Below, one piece after another: positions 1-7,431 of a DNA stretch of 64,000 nt. The DNA lies in assembly GCA_016704445.1 (NCBI GenBank), contig JADJAE010000020.1:73330-137329 (forward strand), in the 5' to 3' direction. Under the pieces are notes generated by a model. That model was not told the DNA's origin, did no database searches, and was given only the letters and a program-made list of their open reading frames with translations. The DNA comes from Deltaproteobacteria bacterium (GTDB taxonomy: Bacteria > Myxococcota_A > Polyangia > Polyangiales > Ga0077539). The translations under genes were made by a program, and so were the position numbers. The stretch's first letter is position 1. Every line of letters starts with the position of its first letter.

Positions 1-284
1 AGCACGTAGTGCCCCAGCGCCGCCCTCGCCACCGTGTCCACCAGCGGCTCGACGTCCCCAGGAACATAGGCCCCGAAGTCCACCGTGGCGTCGAACTCCC
101 TGCCCTTGATGAGCGACGGCAGCACCCCCGTGGTGCGGTCGCCGAGCAGCGTCTCCACCCTATCGGCGAAGGGCACCACCCTCGTACCCCGATGAAACAT
201 CGTCACCCGATGCCCCCCCGCCACCAGCCTCCACGCCAGCAGGTGCCCGACAAACCGCGTCCCACCGAGGATCAACACCTTCAT
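1..284 (-). CDS. NAD-dependent epimerase/dehydratase family protein (3' end cut by window edge)
   Basis: The reverse strand reads from an ATG at 284 out of the window, giving about 94 residues that begin MKVLILGGTRFVGH. The N-terminal GGTRFVG is the Gly-rich NAD(P)-binding loop of extended short-chain dehydrogenases (Rossmann fold), and the following stretch (HRVTMFHRGT) is the usual second strand with a basic residue. The catalytic YxxxK region lies outside the window, so the substrate cannot be judged. It follows the GMC oxidoreductase gene on the same strand. Its ribosome binding site (GGAGG on the minus strand) is part of the 11-bp duplication made by the palindromic element at 296-694, so a copy of the site was retained next to the start codon. 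The two genes were probably about 30 bases apart before the insertion. Confidence 0.8.
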   Translation of the reverse strand, partial: MKVLILGGTRFVGHLLAWRLVAGGHRVTMFHRGTRVVPFADRVETLLGDRTTGVLPSLIKGREFDATVDFGAYVPGDVEPLVDTVARAALGHYV

Positions 285-295
285 GACACTGCCTC
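285..295. repeat. Target-site duplication, left copy
   Basis: The 11 bases gacactgcctc are repeated exactly at 695-705, directly bordering the palindromic element. The next base (c) also matches, so the duplication could be counted as 12. On the minus strand it reads gaggcagtgtc, the ribosome-binding region of the epimerase gene. Confidence 0.8.
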
Positions 296-694
296 CATCC
301 CTTTCAATGTGTCGATGCGCCCGTCGATGCGCCCTGAAGGACTTTCCCTTCTACACATCGTTGGAGCGTGGCAACCCGCCGCGTCGCTGGGGTTCGGGCG
401 TTGGCCCTCACCCCAGGCAATAACAGGACGGCGCCCCGGGCACTGCCCGGGGCTGTCGAACCGAAACTCCATGGACCATCCGGAAGCTTCGATCGAGGCC
501 GCGAGGGCTGGAACGAATCGGCGTCCCTGTTCGACAGCCCCGGGCAATGCCCGGGGCGCCGTCCTGTTATTGCCTGGGGTGAGGGCCAACGCCCGAACCC
601 CAGCGACGCGGCGGGTTGCCACGCTCCAACGATGTGTAGAAGGGAAAGTCCTTCAGGGCGCATCGACGGGCGCATCGGCACATTGAAAGGGCTG
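296..694. mobile_element. 399-bp palindromic MITE-like element
   Basis: Two 162-bp arms (300-461 and 529-690) are inverted copies with only two mismatches that I can find, separated by a 67-bp loop. The homology runs out to the ends, which read CATCCCTTTC at the left and, inverted, CAGCCCTTTC at the right. The element is bordered by an 11-bp direct repeat. It has no convincing coding sequence; the open frames in it are by-products of the palindrome. Terminal inversion plus target duplication is the signature of a non-autonomous transposon (MITE). A duplication of 10-13 bp is known for IS4-group elements, but that assignment is inference. It sits between the GMC oxidoreductase and epimerase genes. 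Transcripts through it would fold into a very long hairpin that could end transcription or expose the message to RNase III. Confidence 0.75.
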
Positions 695-705
695 GACACT
701 GCCTC
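695..705. repeat. Target-site duplication, right copy
   Basis: An exact copy of the 11 bases at 285-295, abutting the right end of the palindromic element. Confidence 0.8.
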
Positions 706-722
706 CTCAACCGACATCGCCT

Positions 723-2246
723 TCATGACATATCCTCCCGAAGCCACTCTCCGAAGCGCTCTCCGATCATCAGCGTAGGCAGGTGCGTGTTGGCCGTCGG
801 CACCGTCGGCATCAGGCTCGCGTCCGCCACGATCAGCCCCTCGACCCCCCGCACCCTTCCCCTCCCGTCGGTGGCCGCCTCCGGGTCGTCCTCCGCCCCC
901 ATCGGAACCGTCCCGCAAGGGTGATAGCCCGACGCGCAGAACGCCCAGATCCACCGGCTGAACCGCTCGCTCCCAAGCACCTTCGGCGGCGGCCACACCA
1001 CCCTCGCCAGGTCTCTCATCACGGGCGTCTCCGCCATCATCCTCCCGACCTCCAATCCCTCCAGCGCCCTCGCCCTATCGGCCGGGTGGTCGAGCAGCCT
1101 CGAGTGGATCACCGGCTTCGCCCTCGGGTCGGCGCTCGGATATCGGATGAGACCGTGGCCCTCGGGCTTTCCCACCTGACACATGATGGAGACCAGCGGC
1201 AGGCTGAGCCCGGGCAGCAGCACCGCCGAGCCCGCCTGCAACTGCATGTCGTTCTCGTGGGTGCTGTTCTTGTACCGCATCCGCAGCGTCGTCTGGATCA
1301 GCGGGTGCCCGACCTCGCACACCCCCTTCCTGGGCCAGAGGAAGAACGCCGCCCCCGGGTGGTCGAGCAGCTTCGCCCCCACCGCCGCCACCTCCGACAC
1401 CACCCCAACACCCAGCCGGTCGAGCTCCGCCCTCGGACCGACCCCCGAGCGCAGCAGCAGCCCTGGGGTCGCGAGCGCCCCGGCGGAGAGCACCACCCGC
1501 CTCGCCTCGATGGTGTACACGCGCCCGGTCGCGCTCTCGACCTCCACCCCGACCACCCGCCGTTGCCGGAAGAGAACCCTCCGCACCAGGGTGTCCGCCC
1601 GGATGGTCAGGTTGGCCCGGCGTCTCACCTCCGCCGTCAGGTAGCACCGCGCCGCCCCCATCCGCTCGCCGTCGATCTTGTTCATGGCGTGCGGCCCGTA
1701 GCCCCTCGCCTCGGGGTGGTTGGTGTCGTCGCAGCGAGGCATCCCGATGGCCGCCGCGCCCTCCAGGAAGGCCGCCTGCCACGGGACCAGCTCCTCGGGC
1801 GTGTGCCTCCTCAGCGGGATCGGCCCGCGGTCCCCGTGCCACTCGTCCCTGCGGTCGAGGTCCGTCTCCAGCCGCTTGAAGGCCGGGAGGCAGTGCGCCC
1901 ACGACCACTCCCCCAGGCCCCGCGCCGCCCACTCGTCATAGTCCGAAGGAACACCCCGGAGCCCGATGCAGGTATTGACCGCCGACGAGCCGCCCACCAC
2001 CTTCCCGCGCGGCAGAGGGAAGCTCACCTGCCTCGCGTTGGGCCGGTGCGTGTACCCCCAGTCATGGTCCACCAGCGAGTTGCGGGTGCCGTCGCGAAGA
2101 TCCTGCGGGAGCCTCTCCGGGGTCTCGTAGTCGGGCCCTGCCTCCAGCAACAACACCTGCCGGTCGGCCCGCTCGGTCACGCGCGCCGCGATCACGGCGC
2201 CCGCCGCCCCGGCCCCCACCACCACCGTGTCGAAAGCCACAGCCAT
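723..2246 (-). CDS. GMC family FAD-dependent oxidoreductase
   Basis: A 507-residue glucose-methanol-choline oxidoreductase, expected to oxidise an alcohol group with FAD. The N-terminus carries the dinucleotide-binding loop VVGAGAAGAVIAARV with the FAD-ribose acid in LLLEAG. The GMC signature appears as PRGKVVGGSSAVN near residue 85, and a second GMC signature as SAGALATPGLLLRSG in the middle. The C-terminal catalytic region has YHPCGTVPMG with the active-site His, then DASLMPTVPTANTH. Length matches the family (500-550). I started at the ATG at 2246, just before the FAD loop. The frame stays open upstream through the antisense of the sigma factor into priA, but that stretch is not coding. 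The stop codon overlaps the following ATGA, and the epimerase gene lies beyond the palindromic element. The substrate is unknown. Confidence 0.9.
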   Translation of the reverse strand: MAVAFDTVVVGAGAAGAVIAARVTERADRQVLLLEAGPDYETPERLPQDLRDGTRNSLVDHDWGYTHRPNARQVSFPLPRGKVVGGSSAVNTCIGLRGVPSDYDEWAARGLGEWSWAHCLPAFKRLETDLDRRDEWHGDRGPIPLRRHTPEELVPWQAAFLEGAAAIGMPRCDDTNHPEARGYGPHAMNKIDGERMGAARCYLTAEVRRRANLTIRADTLVRRVLFRQRRVVGVEVESATGRVYTIEARRVVLSAGALATPGLLLRSGVGPRAELDRLGVGVVSEVAAVGAKLLDHPGAAFFLWPRKGVCEVGHPLIQTTLRMRYKNSTHENDMQLQAGSAVLLPGLSLPLVSIMCQVGKPEGHGLIRYPSADPRAKPVIHSRLLDHPADRARALEGLEVGRMMAETPVMRDLARVVWPPPKVLGSERFSRWIWAFCASGYHPCGTVPMGAEDDPEAATDGRGRVRGVEGLIVADASLMPTVPTANTHLPTLMIGERFGEWLREDMS

Positions 2247-2489
2247 ACAATCCACGTGGCACAGGGGCCCAATCGTGAACAGCCCCCTTGTCGGAACTCC
2301 CCCCTGGCGCAATCGTTTCGCTTCAGCCCCATCGTCGACGCAACGACTGCCGTCGTCCGCCGCGCTCCCCACAGCCCATCGCTGCATATCAAGGGATTTC
2401 CCTGCGTGGCATCCACCGTGCATCTGTGGCTGCTCGCGTCGGAGGCCAATCCCTACTGGCTCCTCCTTGAGACGCTCAGGAGTCACCCT

Positions 2490-3293
2490 ATGGGTTCGCT
2501 TGGATCGGTCACGGCGCTCGAGGCCTATCGCCACTCCCTCACGGGGGTCACACCCCTCTCGTCCGACGAGGAGCGCGTGCTCGCCCTCCGCTGGCGTCAC
2601 GGCGACCAGCGCGCGGGACGCCGCCTCATCGAAGCCAGCCTGCCCTTCGTGATCACCGTCGCCACCGAGTACCGCCGCTGGGGCGTCCCCCTCGAGGACC
2701 TCATCCAGCAGGGCAACCTCGGCCTCCTGAAGGGCGCCATGCGCTACGAGCCCGAGCGCGACTGCCGGCTCATCACCTACGCCGTGTACTGGATCCGCGC
2801 GGAGATCCGCGAGTACGTGGTGCGGGCCTACCGCCTGGTGCGCATCGGCGGCAGCAAGGGCGAGCGCCGCGCGCTCCGCGCCTACCGCCGCACCCGCGAG
2901 GACGACCCCGAGAAGCTGGCCGCCCTCTCGGGCATCTCCGCCGAGCGCGTCGAGAAGCTGCTCCCGATGCTGAAGCAGCGCGACGTCTCGCTGGACGCCT
3001 CCATCGACGGCGAGACCCCGGCGCTCGACCGGCTGCGCGACCCGGGCGACTCCCCCGAGGAGCTCGCCGACCAGCGATCCACCGGCGACGACCGCCGGGA
3101 GCGCATCGAGACCGCCCTCTGCGCCCTCAACGAGCGAGAGCGCTGGATCATCGAGCGCCGCGTGCTGAGCGAAGAAGACGTCACCCTGGAGTCCCTCGGC
3201 AAGACCCTCGGCATCTCCAAGGAGCGCGTCCGCCAGATCGAGGCCCGCGCGCTGGAGAAGCTCCGCTGCACGCTCAGCGACCTCGCGGCGTAG
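2490..3293 (+). CDS. RpoH-like sigma-70 family RNA polymerase sigma factor
   Basis: A 267-residue alternative sigma factor. Region 1.2 is SSDEERVLALRWRHGDQRAG. Region 2 contains DLIQQGNLGLLKGAMRYEP and the -10-recognition stretch ITYAVYWIRAEIREYVVRAY, matching the RpoH pattern (WIKAEIHEYVLRNW) more closely than RpoD. Region 4 ends with a helix-turn-helix, LESLGKTLGISKERVRQIEA. Size fits RpoH-type or group 3 sigmas (280-290), and the heat-shock group is the best match. Myxobacteria carry several such paralogs (for example SigB and SigC in Myxococcus), so the regulon cannot be named. The ATG at 2490 has an AGGAG site (2478-2482) at good spacing. The gene faces away from the GMC gene and ends tail-to-tail with priA, overlapping it by about 20 bases. 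Confidence 0.88.
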   Translation: MGSLGSVTALEAYRHSLTGVTPLSSDEERVLALRWRHGDQRAGRRLIEASLPFVITVATEYRRWGVPLEDLIQQGNLGLLKGAMRYEPERDCRLITYAVYWIRAEIREYVVRAYRLVRIGGSKGERRALRAYRRTREDDPEKLAALSGISAERVEKLLPMLKQRDVSLDASIDGETPALDRLRDPGDSPEELADQRSTGDDRRERIETALCALNERERWIIERRVLSEEDVTLESLGKTLGISKERVRQIEARALEKLRCTLSDLAA

Positions 3294-5639
3294 CCCGCGC
3301 ACGGGGGGGGGCATCTGCACCGGGTCGACGTCGATGGCCACGCGGATACCGTCCCTGGTAAACGCCTCCATCTCGTCGACCATCTGAAGCAGCACCCGCC
3401 GCAGCGGAGGCCGCTCCGGGCAGCGCAGCAGCGACTGCATCCTCCACCGCCCCCGCAGCCGCTCGATGGGCGACGGCGCCGGGCCCAGCACCTTCACCTT
3501 CCCGCTCACCACGTCCGGCAGCGCCCGCAGAAACGAGTCGATGCGCCTCGCCATCTCCTGGAGCTTCTCCTCCTCCGGGCCGTCGAGCTTCAGCGCCGCC
3601 AGCCTCCCGAAGGGCGGATAGCCCAGCTCTCGCCGCGCGCCGATCTCGTCGTCGAAGAAGCCCTCGAAGTCGTGCGCCTTCGCCCGCTGCAACACCGGGT
3701 GGTCCGGCTGAAACGACTGGATCACAACGTGGCCCGGCAGGTCTCTCCGACCCGCGCGACCCGCGACCTGCGCCAATAGCTGGAAGGTGCGCTCGGCGGA
3801 GCGGAAGTCGGGGAAGGCCAGCGCAGCGTCGGCGGTGATCACCCCCACCAGCGTCACCCGGGGCATGTCGTGGCCCTTGGTGACCATCTGCGTCCCCACC
3901 AGCACGTCGAGCTCGCCCGTGCGCAGCTTCTCCAGCACCGCCTCGGTGCCCATCCCGCTGGCCACGTCGCGGTCGAGCCGCCCGATGCGCGCCGACGGAA
4001 AGGAGTCGATCAGCGCCCGCTCCAGCTTCTCCGTCCCCACTCCCAGGAGCTGTATCTCCACGCACCCGCACTTGATGCAAGCGTTGGCGAACGGGACCTT
4101 GAAGTCGCAATAGTGGCAGCGCAGCGCCCCCTCGCGGCGGTGTAGCACCAGCGCCACGCTGCACGACGGGCACTCCATCGCCTCGTCGCACCGCACGCAC
4201 CGCACCGTCGGAGCGAAGCCCCGGCGGTTGAGAAACAGGATCGCCTGCTCCTTGCGCTTCAGCGTCGCGTCGATGGCGCGCACCATCGGCAAGGACAACA
4301 GCTCGTGCCCCGTCGGCCCTCTCGGCCTTACTCGCTTCAGGTCGACGATCTCCACCGAAGGCAGCAGCGCCACCGTCGGCCGGTCGGGCAGGTGCAGGAG
4401 CTGATACCGACCCTCCAGCGCCGCGTGGTAGCTCTCCACCGAAGGCGTCGCGCTCCCGAGAACGCACGGGACGCCCGCCCGGTGCGCCCTCAGCAGCGCC
4501 AGGTCGCGCCCGTGATATCGGAAGTGATCGTCCTGCTTGAAGGAGCCGTCGTGCTCCTCGTCGACCACGATGAGGCCGAGGTCTCGCACCGGGGCGAACA
4601 CCGCGCTCCTCGCCCCGATCACCACATGGCACTCGCCGCGGTGGAGCTTCTTCCACATCGCGTGACGGTCCTGATCCTTCAGGCCGGAGTGCATCACCGC
4701 GAGGTTGTCTCCGAAGCGGGCGCGGTAGCGCGACACGAGCTGCGGGGTGAGCGCGATCTCGGGCAGCAGCAGCAGCGCCCCACGGCCCGCCTTCTGCGCC
4801 GACTCGATGGCGTGGAGGTAGACCTCGGTCTTCCCCGATCCGGTCACGCCGTGAAGCATGAAGGTCTGCCGCTCGTGCCGGGTCACCGCCCCGACGATGG
4901 CCGTCACCGCGTCGTCCTGCGCCTTCGTCAGCGTCGGCGGAACATCCCTCGGCACCGGCGCCCCGAAGAAGGGATCATCCGGGATCTCCCTCAGCGTGAG
5001 CGCCACCGCCCCGCGCGCCTTGAGCGACTCCACCGCCGAGCGGGCGCCCTTCACCTGCTGCCGCAGCTCGGCCATCGAGACCTCACCGCGCGCCTCGAGG
5101 ATGGCCGCCACCTGCGCCTGCCGGTCGCCCCGCAGCTTGGGCTTCTCCGCCAGGTACTCCGGCGTGAGCGCCACGAAGGTCTCCTCCCTCACCTTCGCCC
5201 AGCGCGCCTTGAGCGAGGCCTTCACCAGCCCGCTGCCCCTCGGGTCTTCCCCGTCGTGCCTGCGCCGCTCCACCGCAGGCGCCGCCGAGCGCAGCACCTC
5301 GCCGATGGGGTGGAGGTAGTAGTCGGCCGCCTCGCGCAGGAACTTCAGCAGGTCTTCGGCGAACACCGGCTCGGCCTCGAGCAGGTGGAAGATCGGCCGC
5401 ATCTTCGAGGGGTCGACCTCGTCGGGCAGCGTCTTGGACACCGACAGCACGTAGCCCACCACCCGCTGACCGCTCACCGGAACCACCACCCGCACGCCCG
5501 GAGCCACGTGCTTCTCCATCCCCGCCGGGACGGCGTAGCTCAGCCCGTTTCTCAAGGGCAGCGGGACGGCCACTTCGACGTAGAGCGCCGGCGCGGTCTG
5601 CAGCGTCGGGGCAAACAGCTCGGGTTGGTTCAGGCCCAT
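3274..5639 (-). CDS. priA: Primosomal protein N' (replication restart helicase PriA), 3' end frame disrupted
   Basis: PriA is the 3'-to-5' DEXH helicase that reloads the replisome at stalled forks. From the ATG at 5639 come an N-terminal DNA-binding domain, Walker A GVTGSGKTE, a Walker B box VVDEEHDGSF, GSATPS, then the zinc-binding cysteines (RCVRC, CPSC, CHYC, CIKC) inside the helicase core, motif VGTQMVTKGHD and QVAGRAGR. The last family-typical strand is IRVAIDVDPVQ. Immediately after it a run of nine C on the coding strand (3303-3311) decides the frame. As written there is no stop, and the frame runs through antisense sequence into the GMC gene. With ten C it would stop at 3274 after a 12-residue tail, giving about 788 aa, the normal size. 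I give that end. Helicase identity is certain; the 3' end is inferred. Confidence 0.9.
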
Positions 5640-5752
5640 GACGGATCCCGTTCTAGTCCGCGCGCGCATGGAGGTCCATAGATCGATGGACAGGCTATGT
5701 CCGCACTTCGGGTGCGGCTCCGACGGGCTCGACGGACTATGGTGAGCCTCCG

Positions 5753-7081
5753 ATGACTGAGAGCGCGATCGTGGATGGGCCTGTCCCGGGCCTTCGGGTG
5801 CTGCAGCGCGAGGTGACCCACTGGGCCTGGAGCCCCGACGGCCGCTGGCTCGCCACCTCCGATCCGACCGACCTCGACGGGCAGAGCGTGGTGCGCGTCT
5901 ACGACTTCGAGGACGGCCGCGAGGCGCTCGCCATCCGGGGCCGCGAGGCGCTCTCCCTCAGCTGGCCTTCGAGCGAGCTCTTGATGGTGCTGCGCGCGGC
6001 CGACCTCGGCTCTCGCGCCGTGCTCCACTCCGTTCCCGACGGCGGCGTGCTGGGCACCGTCGCGCTGCCGGGGCTCACCCGCACCCATGCCCGCATCTCG
6101 CTCAGCGCCACGCGCCACCCCGACGAGTGCGCCTCGCGCGCCCTGATCACCCCTGGCCGCTGGCCCGGGGGATTGCGGGAGAACGTCCGGCAGCGCTCGG
6201 GCTACGTGCTCTCGCTCCCCGACCTCTCGGTGGCCGCCGCGCTGGAGCCCGACACCTGGACGGCGCTCCCCCGGCTGCCCCACGTGCGCCCCGCCGTGGC
6301 GACGCTCTCCCCCGACGGAGAGCTCGTCGCCGTGTGGCTGGGCGGTCCCTTCTCGGCGGACATGCCGCGCAAGGGCACCGGATCGCTCTGGATGGTCCCG
6401 TGGTCGGGAGGCGCTCCGAGGAGGGTCTGCGCGGTGGGGCTCGGGGTGGAGTCCGTGGTGTTCACCGACCCGTCGAGGCTGCTGTTGCAGTCGGCCTTCG
6501 AGCTCGGGGCGGTGCGCGACCGGGGCGACCTCGCCCTCGTCGACGTCTCTCGGGGGATGGTGCTCTTCGACAGCAGCGCCGACGAGCCCGACGACCCCGC
6601 CGGGTGGCTGGGCGCCGAGGCCACGGTGGATGTCCACCCCGACCGCGAGCGCGCGATCCTCGCCGGGAGGCAGCTCGTCGGGGCGAAGTCCATCGGCTCG
6701 CTGCAGGAGCTCGACCTGGGCTCCGGGCTCACGGCCTCCGCCGCGCCCCGCGCGCTGCAGGGCAAGGCGGCGCTGGGCATGGGCGCCGCGTATACGGGCG
6801 ACGGCGATGGTCTCGCGGTGCTTGCGGGCAGGGCTCCTCGCACGGCGCTGGTGACGCTGTGGCCGGGCTTCCAGGAGGGGGCGCTCCAGGGTCACCCGGG
6901 CTGGTCGGTGCTGCTCGAAGGCAAGAGGCCCCGCGCGGCGAGGCTCACCCGCTCACCCGGCGAGGTGGGGGTCACGGTGTCGTGGCAGGTCGACGGCAAG
7001 GCGCTGCGCCGCGGCTCGCTCACCCCCGTCGCCGAGAGGCTCTGCTGGATCACCCGCGACGCCCTGCGCGAGCTCACGTGA
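5753..7081 (+). CDS. Predicted beta-propeller (WD40/PD40-like) protein of unknown function
   Basis: A 442-residue protein without signal peptide or membrane segment. It has repeated propeller-like strands such as THWAWSPDGRWLATS, VATLSPDGELVAVW and TVDVHPDRERAILAG. The SPDG motif occurs at roughly residues 25 and 185 and is typical of WD40-like or TolB-type PD40 blades. No enzymatic motif is visible. It reads away from priA with a 113-bp gap. That gap holds a GTCCAT/ATGGAC inverted repeat (about 5673-5690) and a short CCGCAC/GTGCGG hairpin just upstream of the start, either of which could be regulatory. The fold is inference from the repeated motif; the function is unknown. Confidence 0.7.
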   Translation: MTESAIVDGPVPGLRVLQREVTHWAWSPDGRWLATSDPTDLDGQSVVRVYDFEDGREALAIRGREALSLSWPSSELLMVLRAADLGSRAVLHSVPDGGVLGTVALPGLTRTHARISLSATRHPDECASRALITPGRWPGGLRENVRQRSGYVLSLPDLSVAAALEPDTWTALPRLPHVRPAVATLSPDGELVAVWLGGPFSADMPRKGTGSLWMVPWSGGAPRRVCAVGLGVESVVFTDPSRLLLQSAFELGAVRDRGDLALVDVSRGMVLFDSSADEPDDPAGWLGAEATVDVHPDRERAILAGRQLVGAKSIGSLQELDLGSGLTASAAPRALQGKAALGMGAAYTGDGDGLAVLAGRAPRTALVTLWPGFQEGALQGHPGWSVLLEGKRPRAARLTRSPGEVGVTVSWQVDGKALRRGSLTPVAERLCWITRDALRELT

Positions 7082-7115
7082 ACCCCGTGGGATGATCCGT
7101 GATACGCCACGGCGT

Positions 7116-7418
7116 ATGAGAACCCTGATCATCGCCACGGACCTCGGGCAGGCCTCTCGGAACGCGGTCACGCAAGGCGTCGCCCTGGCCCGCGACCTCA
7201 ACGCCGAGGCGCTGCTGGTGCATGCCTGGCAGCCCACGCAGATCACCGTGATGGACGCGACCATCATGCTCTCTGCCGAGCGGGTGGCCGAGCACGCCAA
7301 CGACCTGCGGCGCCAGCTCGACTCGATCGCCGATCAGCAGCGCGCGCGCTGGCCCAAGGTGTCCGCTCGGCTGCTCGACGGGGACCCTCCTCCGACCCAG
7401 CCTTCCCGCGCGCTCTGA
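7116..7418 (+). pseudogene. Truncated universal stress protein (UspA family)
   Basis: About 100 residues starting MRTLIIATDLGQASRNAV, the first strand and nucleotide-site Asp of the UspA fold. It continues through LARDLNAEALLVHAW, the second strand, and LLDGDP, which in full proteins leads into the ATP-binding GxxGx9G(S/T) segment. That C-terminal half is missing: the frame ends with TQPSRAL only 13 bases before the next gene. Family members are usually 140-160 residues. There is no space for the lost part in any frame, so this is a real deletion, perhaps at the junction with the downstream lipoprotein gene, and not a simple frameshift. An alternative start at 7092 would add eight residues. 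A functional half-domain cannot be excluded. Confidence 0.6.
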
Positions 7419-7431
7419 TACCTTCGCGGTC

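Noticed and set aside
304..996. Open frames within the palindrome at 300-690
   Set aside because: The same amino acid strings appear on both strands because the arms mirror each other; there is no start signal or domain.
723..5669. A single 1648-residue open frame joining PriA and a GMC oxidoreductase
   Set aside because: The middle third is plain antisense of the sigma factor gene with no domain. Two complete proteins with their own starts lie at the ends, and a C-run explains the missing stop.
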